A stretch of DNA of 64,000 nucleotides, taken from NCBI GenBank assembly GCA_033558025.1, contig JAUCEF010000025.1, forward strand, positions 2,501 to 66,500, written 5' to 3'. The position numbers and the translations under genes were made by a program. The stretch comes from Phytophthora sp. 'mugwort' (lineage: Eukaryota > Oomycota > Peronosporomycetes > Peronosporales > Peronosporaceae). Numbering within the stretch: the first letter of the stretch is position 1; the number at the start of each line of letters is the position of its first letter. Below, one piece after another: positions 1 through 9,422 of the stretch. The notes under the pieces are model-generated. The model had not been told where the DNA came from, made no database searches, and saw only the letters and a list, made by a program, of their open reading frames with translations.

Positions 1-1467
1 AAGACCCTGATGTTCCGGCACGATCTCAAGGTTCTGCTGACCGACAAAAACCTCGGCCCAGCAGTCATGACATCAACCCAATACGTCGACTTCTGCCTTG
101 ATCATCTCCAAGACACTACGACGTACCGGAACATCCAAGCGCCCCCAGATGCCATCCTGAGACTGCTGAAGAGTACCGTCAGGGAGTACTACGAACGCAT
201 GTTTCAGCGATACGGCTACGATGTGGACTGGAAGGATACGGCGATCATCACCCACAAGATTGACGCAAGATCGCTGAATGTGTTCTACGCACTAGCGAAG
301 ATACACAAGCCTCAGTTAGCACCGAGACCAATCGTCTCAAACGCTAATGGAGTGCTCCTCGGACTCTCCAAGTGGCTCGACAACCAACTCCAGCCACTGC
401 TGAAAGCCTCTGCGTCATATCTCAAGAACTCGGATCAGCTCCTGACCGATCTCGCCGCCCTCCAAGTCACGCCGCAAGATCAGATCCTCACGTTCGATGT
501 CGTTGCGCTATACACGAGTATACCGATCGACTGCGCGCTCGATACGTTTGCAAGGATCCTCAACGATCATCGATGGAAGACTGCCATCCTGGAAGGACTA
601 CACCTCATTCTGAGGTTCAACTATTTCCAGTTCGGCGACACGATGTGGCACCAAATCACAGGTACCGCAATGGGTACCCCGGTTGCACCAGCTTTTGCCT
701 CACTGTACCTTGCGCACTTTGATAGCCAGCTGACACCAGAGTTCCAAGAATCCCTCGTGTACTTCCGTCGATACATCGATGATGGATTGATCATCTGGCG
801 CCCAAGAACGGAAGATCCTTTTGCACTCCAAAGGTTCTTCGCCAAGTTCACGCGTCTGTCAAGACTCAAGTTCACACACGAACAGAGTCTGACCGAAGCG
901 CCGTTTCTCGATCTCTGGATCATCAAGACCGAAAACAGACTTCGAACCAAGACGCACCAAAAAGCGCTAAATCTGTACCTCTACCTTCCAGCTGCCAGCG
1001 CACATCCGCCTGGCGTGCTCAAAGAGTTGATCTACGGACTCGTGAAGAAGTACGCAATGCAGAACCCAGACGCGAACGACTTCAAGTCGGTCGTTAATCT
1101 GCTTCTGCAACGACTGCAAAGTCGTGGCTATCGAGCCACCAAACTGCTACCAATCTTCCGAGCTGCGCTGGAGGAAACAAGAGCACCAAGGCCGCGGACA
1201 TCCAAGGTCTTCTTTAAAGTTCCCTACGATCCGAATGGACCGTCCGGCGCGGAACTGAAGAGACTCCTTGACGTCCAAGCACTCGAAACCGAAACAAAGA
1301 AATTCGGGATCGACCAAGTCAGCCTGTGCTATCTGAAGCCTCCGACTCTCAAGCGCAAGCTGTGCCCAACAAGACTACCACCGACATTCTCCCCGTCTCC
1401 TGCAGACCGCCTCGCACTTCGATCAAGAAAGCGAAAGCGATCGGTCTGTACAGAGGACGGGGGGTAA
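1..1467 (+). CDS. Penelope-like reverse transcriptase without endonuclease (5'-partial)
   Basis: The frame is open at the left edge, so the N-terminus lies outside the window. From the first visible ATG (base 10) there are 485 residues. RT motifs run in order: TDKNLGPAVM near the start, KIHKPQLAPRPIVS (about 98-111), motif A TFDVVALYTSIP (about 164), motif B GTAMGTPVAPAFAS, motif C RRYIDD with both catalytic Asp residues, and the later LKFTHE / APFLDLWI blocks. The thumb-like segment with YLPAASAHP is typical of Penelope-like elements. No GIY-YIG nuclease follows; the protein ends in a basic tail. Endonuclease-minus members of this family are known to live at telomeres, which fits the CCCTAAA block overlapping the stop codon. 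The alternative is the single-copy rvt family, also reported from oomycetes. The visible frame has no breaks. Confidence 0.8.
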   Translation, partial: KTLMFRHDLKVLLTDKNLGPAVMTSTQYVDFCLDHLQDTTTYRNIQAPPDAILRLLKSTVREYYERMFQRYGYDVDWKDTAIITHKIDARSLNVFYALAKIHKPQLAPRPIVSNANGVLLGLSKWLDNQLQPLLKASASYLKNSDQLLTDLAALQVTPQDQILTFDVVALYTSIPIDCALDTFARILNDHRWKTAILEGLHLILRFNYFQFGDTMWHQITGTAMGTPVAPAFASLYLAHFDSQLTPEFQESLVYFRRYIDDGLIIWRPRTEDPFALQRFFAKFTRLSRLKFTHEQSLTEAPFLDLWIIKTENRLRTKTHQKALNLYLYLPAASAHPPGVLKELIYGLVKKYAMQNPDANDFKSVVNLLLQRLQSRGYRATKLLPIFRAALEETRAPRPRTSKVFFKVPYDPNGPSGAELKRLLDVQALETETKKFGIDQVSLCYLKPPTLKRKLCPTRLPPTFSPSPADRLALRSRKRKRSVCTEDGG

Positions 1468-1480
1468 ACCCTAAACCCTT
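1465..1480 (+). repeat. Telomere-like CCCTAAA block at the 3' end of the Penelope-like ORF
   Basis: Two perfect TAAACCC heptamers followed by TT. In the sense orientation of the RT this is the reverse complement of the TTTAGGG telomere unit used by oomycetes and plants. The first TAA is the stop codon of the RT. Confidence 0.75.
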
Positions 1481-1578
1481 TGACACGGTGGCGCGTCACA
1501 ACCAGCATCCGTGATGTTGAAGATTCTCAGCGGGAAAATTCTACACGGTTAAAGATTCGCACTGCGAAAATTCCCAGC

Positions 1579-1640
1579 TGGATTCTCTGGTACACAATTG
1601 GATTCTCTGGGTACAGAACTGGATTTTCGGGGTACATTCA
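1579..1640. repeat. Short tandem repeat, three 20-21 bp units
   Basis: Three consecutive copies of TGGATTCTCTGG(G)TACA-like units start at 1579, 1599 and 1620; the third is the most diverged. They lie about 100 bp downstream of the Penelope-like ORF and may belong to its 3' flank. No function can be assigned. Confidence 0.7.
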
Positions 1641-3272
1641 CCCAACAAATCTAGTTTTAACCCACACCCACTTCTCGAAGATTCAAGTGCACCCACGCAC
1701 GCAAGTTGAAGATTCGAGAAACCAAGATGCATGAATCTTGCATGTGTAGTGAGTAGCTAGCAGTAGCAGAACAGCTTCAGCTGGACGCTCACTTCTCAAT
1801 TTGTCAATGTGATTTCGAAAACAGGGTCTCAATGTTTATATTTATGAAATATTTACGATATGTGCCAACGCGAACGTAGTTATAAGTTCATGTCAAATGC
1901 TGTAAACCATTCGCAGAGCCCAACGAAATATACATTTTCCCCAAATATACTGTAAGCAATATGGGTGTCGTTCGACCCTCCGTCGTCTTGTCAGATTCTT
2001 GTATAGCACCAGTTAAAGACAAAATGAACGCACAAATTAGGAGCCTTTGGTGTATTTTTAGGCCATAAAAAATATTTTGTGTTAAAACACTGGATATTAG
2101 AGTTTGCCCTAATCTGAAGACATCACGTCAAAGAGCACCATAAAAAACATCTAGGCAAAGGAAAACGGCAAAGACGAGGCGAGGTCGCATCCTGGATTTA
2201 CAGGGTCAATCGTGTGTGAAAAGGCTCATTTTAAAAAACCGCGAAAATCATGTTTTTCTTCATAAGATCCGTCTCAAAGTCGGTCATGAAGTAGACGTGA
2301 AATTTTACGGGAAACAAAATTCGTCATATAAGCGACCCTTGGTCTCTAACTCATTTTTGCACAAACTGGTCTTTAAGAAAACTAGCTTAAGACGCCATTT
2401 TTGCTAAGATCGTCTAGAGCTTGGGGGTTGCAGCTACGTAGAATCTGACTCTACCAGGTAGAGGGGCGCCAAACGGTGCCCCTAGGACGTCCGGATGAGG
2501 TGGACATCATTGGGGGTTTGATGCGTGCATGCGGCCGAACGAGCGTTTTAAGGATATTCAAGAAAGGGCCTAAACCTCGGAAAATTTAATTTATCAGCAA
2601 CTACTGGGTGGATGCGTGCAGATTATAAAGGAAAAGTTAGATAATGATGTCAGGCTAGCTTTAAATTAATTTTTTTTGGCGCAATGGTAGCCAAGTCCTG
2701 CTGGTTTGCGTTTAGCACATTATACTTTAAGCAAGTGTGAGTTGTTTAGCACCACGTTCGGATTTATATATCTGTGTGTATTGGCGATATTCAAGTTCTG
2801 ATTGAAGATTCGGACTCCCTGTATATTTTCCGGTCGGACATGTGCTTCTCGAGGACTGTTTATGTAAAGTTTATAAAAAGTACACACCCACGCCTCGGAC
2901 ATAAAAACTGACTTAACCACATGAAAGAGCACCAAAACCACGTCCATATACCAGGTCGACAAAAATAAGGCGCATCATCCTTGCAAGGTTATAAGATCAT
3001 CTACGTAATTAACAGTTTTGAAGGAGACCCGTTTACATGTCGCATGTTCTGTCTTCATATTCGGATTCAGCACTAAAACGTAGCCCTAGATCCGGTCGGA
3101 GGTAGGTCATAGACCTCTGCATCCCCAACTAAATGCAAATGTAAAGCTGAGTATGAAGCGTAACCCGTACCCAGGATACTGGGTATCCTGGTGTGTTACA
3201 CACGATAGGATGTGTCACGAAGTATCACCACGCGTCTGTGCACCATCTGGTTGGTGCACACATGTCCGCAAC
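1641..3272. other. Gene-free stretch with two perfect hairpins
   Basis: No credible coding sequence is seen; the open frames are short and lack recognisable motifs. Two perfect inverted repeats lie near the right end: a 9-bp stem with a 3-nt loop at 3171-3191 (CCAGGATAC arm) and an 8-bp stem with a 6-nt loop at 3238-3259 (GTGCACCA arm). Both sit just outside the left LTR of Gypsy-1 and may be older LTR debris. Confidence 0.5.
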
Positions 3273-3654
3273 TGTAACGGTGTTACACGAAGGTGGCACG
3301 AAGTGTAGCCATGCTACGTGTCACCTTGCAGCAAGTGTGGTACCACTTGGATTAACAAAATTTTAGTACGTGGTCACAGAGCCACTCGATATGCATTTAA
3401 ACTATGGTAAATAGTTAGATTCATACATTTACACCACAGGCGGCGAGATAAGATAAGAAAACAAATAACGATTTAGTTTAGCATTAAAGAGAGAATCGTC
3501 CTAGGTTTAGAAATACTGACTCTTTGAGTCTCTAGTGGTATAACTAGAGGGATCTAAGCCTCTGCGGGGACCTTAGGGGTTCGAATAACCACAGCTAAGA
3601 CTCAGGAAGTCATACGTCTTTTTCTGACGCATTACGCTACGCATCCCCGCTGCA
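3273..3654 (+). repeat. Gypsy-1 left LTR (382 bp)
   Basis: Begins TGTAACGG and ends GCTGCA. It aligns end to end with 9041-9422, with scattered substitutions and small indels. The first 15 bases form a TGTAAC/GTTACA palindrome. Confidence 0.92.
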
Positions 3655-3656
3655 CC

Positions 3657-3665
3657 TGGTAGCAC
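3657..3665 (+). promoter_or_regulatory. Gypsy-1 primer-binding site (TGGTAGCAC)
   Basis: Starts 2 nt after the left LTR and begins with TGG, the complement of tRNA 3'-CCA. Gypsy-2 has the same string at 34522-34530, so both elements probably use the same tRNA primer. Confidence 0.7.
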
Positions 3666-3706
3666 TTGTAGTAAATCCCGCACCTGAGGCTTAAGACTAT
3701 TCCTCG

Positions 3707-4714
3707 GTGAGGATGGAGCAGACACCGTTTTCTAACCTGTCCCAGAGCCAGCAAGACGCGCTGAAAAAGCTTGTGTCTTTTCTCGGCCCTGAGGGCATAG
3801 CGCATCTTGCTTCGCAAGGACCGGACGCGGTGAACGCGCGTCTGGAGGCGTTCCCAAGTTACGAGAATGCTCTGTTGGAGCACCTCCAACAGAGGATGTC
3901 GGCGTCTGCACCTACCTCGACGACATCGCAGGATGGGCCTCCCGTCCTAAACCGCTCATAGCGAGCGTCAAGATTTTGGAAGGAAAGGGGGGAGAACCTC
4001 ATGTTGTGGATCCATGATATCGAAATGGCGATGGGATTGGCCATGCTCCGCACTGAGCAACAGCGCGTAGCGCTAATGATCCGAAGCTCGGTGGCCGAGC
4101 ACGAGAATGGGCACTCATGTGCGGCACGTCGGCGGACGCGGCCTTCCCGAACTGGAGGGGCTGAAACTCCAGCTTTCGCAAGTGTTTGCCCCGCCTAATC
4201 AGGGGTACCTCATGAGGTCACGCTTTCTGAGTACCCGCCAGGGTAAGAAGAACTTGCTGGACTTTGTCCAGGAGTTGCGAACTCTGATCGTCAACATGGC
4301 GGCCGATCCTCCGCCAGAGGCAGTGACTGTGATAGTATTTATGGAGGGCCTCCGCATTGGCGTGGCCAGGACGGAAGTCTTCAGCACTCATCCTTCCGCT
4401 TTCGAAGAGGCCGTGGGAGTGGCGTTGAACGCCGAGTTCAACTTCAAGTCGTCTCGACTTGGCTGGGGCGTTGCCAACGCTACTCCGTCCGATAGACCGG
4501 TTGCTATATGGACCTCAGCTATGCTAAAGACGAGGAAGCTGAGCTTCATGCTGCCGAGCAGCGTATGGGTGTTCGTCGGTGCTTCATCTGCCGAAGCACC
4601 ACTCATTTGAGGGCAACCTGCCCGTCACGCAGGTCGCGTCAAGCTCCTACGAGCCTTCGCTCTGCGTCGAGCCAAGCCATCGGCTCGCCGCTGGGAAACG
4701 GCGACACTTTATAG
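3707..4714 (+). pseudogene. Gypsy-1 gag (frameshifted)
   Basis: Encodes the retrotransposon capsid. An N-terminal piece (3707-3961) ends at a stop. A second piece (from 4001, shifting frame near 4140) carries the Gag core, recognisable by QVFAPPNQGYLMRSRFLSTR and LLDFVQELRTLIVNM. A third (4508-4714) has a zinc knuckle CFICRSTTHLRATC of the CX2CX4HX4C form used to bind retroelement RNA. At least two frame changes and one stop separate the pieces, so no single Gag could be made. Order and spacing are otherwise normal for a chromovirus. Confidence 0.85.
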
Positions 4715-4719
4715 GCGCT

Positions 4720-5160
4720 GGGTGCCCTGCTGGGGAAGAACTGAGTTCTGTTGAGCCTCATGGAGGTGGAGGGCAACAGGGCCCAGCCTCGAAGAGAGCC
4801 GTACTCTCTAGCACGGAACGTGTATGCAAGCCTGGTTTTCTCGTCGTAGAGGCGACGGTGAAGGGCTCTGAGAAGCCATGGATCATCTTGATCGATTCCG
4901 GAGCGTCGCAACTACACTCGGCGCTCCACGATGGAAGGAAGTCAGCTGTACGTTGAGGCGCTGTGAGAGCGCAGGGGTGACATCATCACTGGTCCGCCTA
5001 GCGACGGGGACCCTATCACGGTGCCCAAGGTTCCTGTGAAACTGGGCGTGAAGTTTCTCGACTTCGACAGCGTGGAACGCTGCCTGGTCTTGGACCTGGA
5101 TTCGAGGAACGACCTCATCCTGGGCATGGCATGGTTGGAACTTCATGAGCCATAGATTGA
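4720..5160 (+). pseudogene. Gypsy-1 aspartic protease (broken)
   Basis: Retropepsin-like region downstream of the zinc knuckle. The active-site motif reads LIDSGAS, with the catalytic Asp in the usual D-S/T-G context. A frame change near 4956 precedes the second half of the fold (LDSRNDLILGMAWLELHEP), which then meets a stop near 5155. The order gag knuckle - protease - linker - RT is as expected. Non-functional as it stands. Confidence 0.75.
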
Positions 5161-5368
5161 TTGGAGGTCGAAGACCTTGGGCACAACGCGCTTTACTCCT
5201 GGTGGAGCTTTGGTGAGTCATGAACCGATCTCTGCTAGGAAGCAAAAGCGTTTTTGGCGCGGACACTGGGCCGAGTCGGTCAACGTGCTGAACATCGTAG
5301 TATCCGAACTTGTAGACACTGAAGGTGTCGAGGACAAGAGTCCCGAGCTGAGCTCGTGAGCTGTGACT

Positions 5369-5662
5369 GGAGCGGCAGGAAACCCGCTGGGTGACACAGG
5401 TGACATGTGTCACGACAGCGACACTCGTCATGATGACGGTGTGTCGCTGCACGCCATGCGTGGCGTGGACGGCAGTATGCCGGGATATCATGGCCGCTGG
5501 CCTCAGCATGCACGTGGAGCGGCAGGCAATCCGCTGGGTAACCGACGTCATGGTGACATTGGTCACGACAGTGACACTCATCACGACGACGAGTTGTCGC
5601 AACACGCCATGCGTGGTGTGGCCGGCCGTGGGCCGGGCCATCAAGGCCCAGGGCCCACTGAT
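5369..5662 (+). repeat. 147-bp tandem duplication in the Gypsy-1 protease-RT linker
   Basis: Two copies of a 147-bp unit (49 codons) start at 5369 and 5516. Both begin GGAGCGGCAGG and encode AAGNPLG followed by a His/Asp-rich HDSDT.HDD stretch and HAMRGV. The duplication is in frame. Gypsy-2 has an unrelated but also repetitive segment at the corresponding place. Confidence 0.8.
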
Positions 5663-5904
5663 GGAATTGACGTGCCACATAATCCAGGGGGTCGAGACTG
5701 CGAGCATCGCAGCTCTGCGACGGTTGTCGGTCAAGACAGTCTCAGGTAAGACGCACACGGTGCAAGCACCTGGAGACGCAGCTGATGCAGCGGTTAGGAC
5801 CTCTCTGAGGCAAACAGTCTCAGCGAGGAGAAGGCTACGCACACCGTCAGCCATGAGACGCAGGGCGTCTGATGCGTCTAGCATGACGAGAGAAGAAACT
5901 CCTG

Positions 5905-7031
5905 GTGATAGCGAGCAGCTATACACTCGTCAACGGAGTGACAGGAGAAGTTGATGGCAACATCAGTCTAGAGACTATGCCCACTGCGGACGCTCTGTTG
6001 GAGCTGAGCGAGATGTCTATGGCCGAGTTCGACGACGCCTTAAAGGCCGGCGAGTTAGCCGAGTTGGTCATTCTACGACCTGAAGAGGAGTTAACTCGTC
6101 GTCGCTTTTAGATAAAGTAGTCCTTGAGTACACCAAGAAGGCGCTGAATGCGCGGGCAGGATTCTCGATCCTCAAGGACCCCTCGGGTCCGTACTACCCT
6201 TTGGTGAAGAATTATCAAGATGTGGTCTCGAAGGAACCTCCTACGAGGCTACCTCCGAATCGAGGTGTTGATGTTGACCGGGTTCCTGGGACCAAATGCT
6301 GCATGACAAGGTAGTGACCTTACACAAGAGCAGCGTGACGTCATTGAGCGTTCTTCCATGCTAAGCACGAGGCGGGTATGGTGCGCGAGAGCAAGTCTCC
6401 GCACTCAACGCCAACGTTCTGCGTCAGAAAGCCGAATGAAAAGTGGCGAATCGTTCATACTTTTAATAAGCTCAACGCGGCCGCCATTCCAGCGCAAACG
6501 GCTATTCCTAGGAAGGACGTTTTCCAGAACAACATGACGGGGTCTACGGTGTACAGTGCCCTCGACTTAGTCGATGGATACTATCAATTGCTCATGCGAG
6601 CAAGCGAAACTCCGCTTACGGCGGTCAGCACTCCGAGCGATATGCTCTGAGAGTGGGTAGTAATGCCCCAAGGGCTGTCGATCGCGCCTGCGACGTTCAA
6701 TCATCTTGTGACGCAACTGTTCAGGCCCCATAGGGCGTATGTTCAGACATACTTCAACGACATATTCGTCCACAGTCGTGCGGAGCACGGAAATACTGAT
6801 GTGGAGAATCACATTGAGCACCTGCGAGCAGTGCTCGAGTGCATGCGCACACACAAGTTGTATGCTAACATTGACAAGTGTGTCTTCGGCGCTGAGGAGA
6901 TTCACTTTTTGGGATGCTTCACTGGGAAACGAGGTCATCGAGCGGATCCCGCTAAGGTCAAGGCCATTGTAGACTGGCCGCTTCCAAAGCACCAGAAAGA
7001 CTTACGGAAGGGGCTCGACCCGGCCAGTTAA
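5905..7031 (+). pseudogene. Gypsy-1 reverse transcriptase with YFND active site
   Basis: Ty3-type RT in several frames. The region 6378-6650 carries SPHSTPTFCVRKPNEKWRIV, ALDLVDGYYQ and AVSTPSDML. A TGA then interrupts it at 6648-6650 and the frame resumes with MPQGLSIAPATFNHLV. The catalytic box reads YFNDIFVHS, so the first Asp of the YxDD motif is Asn (codon 6756-6758). Losing either Asp abolishes polymerase activity in this family. A frame change near 7000 separates it from RNase H. The element could spread only with enzymes supplied by relatives. Confidence 0.88.
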
Positions 7032-7177
7032 TTTCACAAGTACAGTAAGAACTATGCTGAGATGGCAAGGTCACTGTCCAATTTCCGTAAGCATGATGTG
7101 GACTGGTGTTGGGACACCGGGCATCAAGCGGCTTTTGAAGTCATTAAGGAGAGTCTCCTTCATGCGCCATCCAGGCG

Positions 7178-7744
7178 TTGCCAGATCCCGATCGTCCTTT
7201 CAGTGTCGTCTGTGACGCGTCGGACTTTGTCATCGACAGTGCTTTGTTGCAAGCAGACGCTGAAGGGCGTGAACGCGTGATCGTGTTTAAATTTCACCAG
7301 TTTAAGGCTGCTGAGAAGAATTATCCAGGTCATGACAAAGAGCTACTTGCGATGAAGTATGCGTTCGTCAAATTCAGGGTTCACCTGCTCGGCTCCAAGC
7401 CGTTTGTTATCTACATTGATCATGCGTCACTAAGCACAGCGGCGCAGTCGCCTCATCTTTCTCAGAGAATAGCCCGTTGGCTTTCCTTCTTTGCGGAATA
7501 CAACTTTGAGGTGAAGTACAAGCCTGGCAGACAGAACGTCTTGGCCGATGCGTTATCACGCAGGCCCGATTATGAGATCGCTCATGTCACGACGGTGACT
7601 TCGTCTGTGACAGACTTGATCCGCGCTGCGTACGCGCGTGACGAGTGCTGCGTAGCTCTGCTGCATGCGCTAGGAAGCGCGGAGTTTGCTAATTCGGACA
7701 TTAAGTTTGCGCGCAAGGCTATATCGATACACTCTCGACGATGA
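7178..7744 (+). pseudogene. Gypsy-1 RNase H domain
   Basis: Continuous 188-codon stretch with the Ty3 RNase H signature: VVCDASDFVIDSALLQ (first catalytic Asp), NYPGHDKELLAMKYAFVKFR (catalytic Glu), VIYIDHASL and the C-terminal GRQNVLADALSRRPDYE. Its natural position is fused behind RT, but a frame change separates them here. This is the best-preserved domain of the element. Confidence 0.85.
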
Positions 7745-8135
7745 CCTATTGTATTGACGTTCAGAAGGAACAGGCGGATGCCAGAGGCAGAGAAAATGTG
7801 GAAGGGTTTAGGTCGGTGACCAAGTTTTATTAAACGCGAAGAACGTACCTACACATGCAGTCTCTGCAGTCTTTAAGACTAAGTTGCGGCCGCGCTTCAT
7901 CAAACCTTTCAAGGTCGTGGCCAAGAAGGTTCTTGCGTTGACGCTCAACCTTCCGAAGAAGATGCGTACACACCCTGTCTTCTACGTAGGCTTCCTCACG
8001 CCGTATCGGGACCCGGATCAGGTGAGCGCGGAGGCGTTGCCGCCTCGGAGCCCAGTCGGGGAGCAGACGGTGCCACGGGTAGTGGCTGCTGGCCAGAGCG
8101 CTGGAGGCGCACAAAGAGGTCCACCTGACCACGAA
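7745..8135 (+). pseudogene. Gypsy-1 integrase remnant: zinc finger and catalytic core deleted
   Basis: Directly after RNase H the sequence jumps to the region that normally follows the integrase core (EQADARGRENVEGFR in one frame, then LRPRFIKPFKVVAKK and MRTHPVFYVGFLTPYRD). The H2C2 zinc finger and DDE core are absent; comparison with Gypsy-2, which keeps them, shows a large internal deletion with its junction near 7745. With the YFND mutation this makes Gypsy-1 doubly defective. Confidence 0.75.
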
Positions 8136-8393
8136 GCTCGATGAGCGATCACTCTACTGCGTCGAGACGACGAGCTGCTGGCCGCGCCAGAGCCATCACG
8201 CGGCGCGCAGATGAGTCCGCGACTCCAAGCAGCCGACTCGCGGATGAACAGCTTCGGGTTCGTTAACTGGACGAGAGAGATGCTCATCCGCATCACAGAC
8301 TACGCATTGTGATACCATACCAGAGTTGAAGCGACTCCAGCTTCACCTGACGCACAGCGCGAGGGTCCAACGGACCGGAGGCCGCCTCCAACA

Positions 8394-8639
8394 TTGCTAG
8401 ATGAGCAGGGAGAACTCCACTATAATGTGGAACGCCTAGTGGCGCGGCGTCGCCGCAAGGGTCGACCCCAGTACCTTGTGAAGTGGAGAGGATATCCCCA
8501 CTCACAGAACTCATGGGAGTATGAGGTGCCGCTCCGGCAAGACTGCTCTGACGTCGTCGACGCTTTTGATCGTCACGATCGACATGGCCCCGACGGCCAG
8601 CGACCACTGCGGCGGCCGCCACGAGTGTCCCAGCACTAG
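8394..8639 (+). CDS. Gypsy-1 chromodomain (C-terminal end of pol)
   Basis: Contains a chromodomain signature, VERLVARRRRKGRPQYLVKW then RGYPHSQNSWEYEVPL, followed by the helix DCSDVVDAF. Chromodomains at the end of integrase define the chromovirus branch of Ty3/Gypsy and are thought to steer insertion by reading histone marks. It sits about 250 bp after the integrase remnant in the expected order. It is open, but only as a fragment of the broken pol. Confidence 0.85.
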   Translation: MLDEQGELHYNVERLVARRRRKGRPQYLVKWRGYPHSQNSWEYEVPLRQDCSDVVDAFDRHDRHGPDGQRPLRRPPRVSQH

Positions 8640-8850
8640 CTCGGGAGGAGTCAAGGTCAGCCTGAAGGCTTCCGACCTGACCTTGGGACAAGATAGCCAG
8701 CATGCCACAAATGTGAGGCCGGCAGGCTGCGGAAGCAGATGCACATGGTGCATTAGCTCTAGAGGAACGAGACAGCGTGGCCTGAGGCCGCTGGAAGTTG
8801 ACGTCGTCGTCGGTATCCAAGCCACAGTTGGGTTGGACCCAGACGTTATA

Positions 8851-8910
8851 GGTCTTTGGTGGAATCGAACCACCGATGCAGCGAGTGCTCTACCACTGAG
8901 CTAACTGGTT
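8851..8910 (-). ncRNA. tRNA-like relic with pol III A and B boxes
   Basis: On the minus strand the sequence has a perfect A box (TAGCTCAGTGG), a 4-bp D stem (GCTC/GAGC) and a perfect T arm with B box (GGTGG TTCGATT CCACC). Between the two arms only 11 nt remain, too few for an anticodon arm and variable loop, and the flanks cannot pair as an acceptor stem. It is therefore a deleted tRNA or tRNA-derived sequence, not a working tRNA. It lies antisense inside Gypsy-1 between the chromodomain and the 3' LTR. Confidence 0.6.
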
Positions 8911-9026
8911 GAAGGCCAGCGACCTGTGGGCATGATGATGCCGTCAGGGGGTGCGCGGTCTTGGAGCGAAGTGTCCGCGGTCAAAACCACAGGACGTGTA
9001 CCCTCGTGGATACGGTATGTCCACGG

Positions 9027-9040
9027 TTTAGTGGGGGGGG
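9027..9040 (+). promoter_or_regulatory. Gypsy-1 polypurine tract
   Basis: A run ending in eight or more G residues immediately precedes the right LTR, the position and composition expected for plus-strand priming. Confidence 0.8.
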
Positions 9041-9422
9041 TGTAACGGGGTTATGCGAAGGTAACACGAGTGTAGCCGTGCTACGTGTCACCTTGCAGTA
9101 AGTGCTACTTGGTACCACTTGGATTAACGGGATTCAGTACGTGGCCACAGGGCCACTCGATATGCAATAACTAGGTTTAACTATGGTAAATAGCTAGAGT
9201 CATACATTTACACCACAGGCGGCTTTGCCGCAGATAACAGTTCAGTTTTAGCATCAAAGAGAGTATTGTCCTAGGTTTAAAAATACTGAGTTTTTGAGTC
9301 TATAGTGGTATAACTAGAGGGATCTAAGCCTCTGCGGGGACCTTAGGGGTTCGAATAACCACAGCTAAGACTCGGGGTCATACGTCTTCCTCTGACGCAC
9401 TACGCTACGCAGCCCCGCTGCA
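9041..9422 (+). repeat. Gypsy-1 right LTR (382 bp)
   Basis: Same length and ends as 3273-3654. Differences include TGTAACGGGGTTATGC here against TGTAACGGTGTTACAC in the left copy, so the insertion is not recent. Confidence 0.92.

Larger units (their letters stand above)
3273..9422 (+). mobile_element. Gypsy-1: complete but inactive Ty3/Gypsy chromovirus
   Basis: Two 382-bp LTRs (TG...CA) bound gag, protease, RT, RNase H, an integrase remnant and a chromodomain, in Ty3/Gypsy order. A primer-binding site follows the left LTR and a G-rich polypurine tract precedes the right one. The coding region has many frameshifts and stops, the RT active site is YFND rather than YFDD, and most of the integrase is deleted. 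I find no matching target-site duplication at the two ends. The right end truncates a Copia element, but the left flank does not resume that Copia, so this is not a simple insertion; unequal recombination or rearrangement is likely. Confidence 0.9.

Noticed and set aside
2216..2407. Small 63-codon Lys-rich plus-strand frame
   Set aside because: Too short, no motif, no second copy or neighbour support; treated as chance in gene-free DNA.
8293..8820. Minus-strand 175-codon frame in Gypsy-1
   Set aside because: It lies antisense to the chromodomain and shows no motif; unlike the Gypsy-2 antisense ORF, it overlaps real sense coding.
8851..8910. A functional tRNA gene
   Set aside because: D and T arms are good, but the anticodon arm is deleted and no acceptor stem can form.
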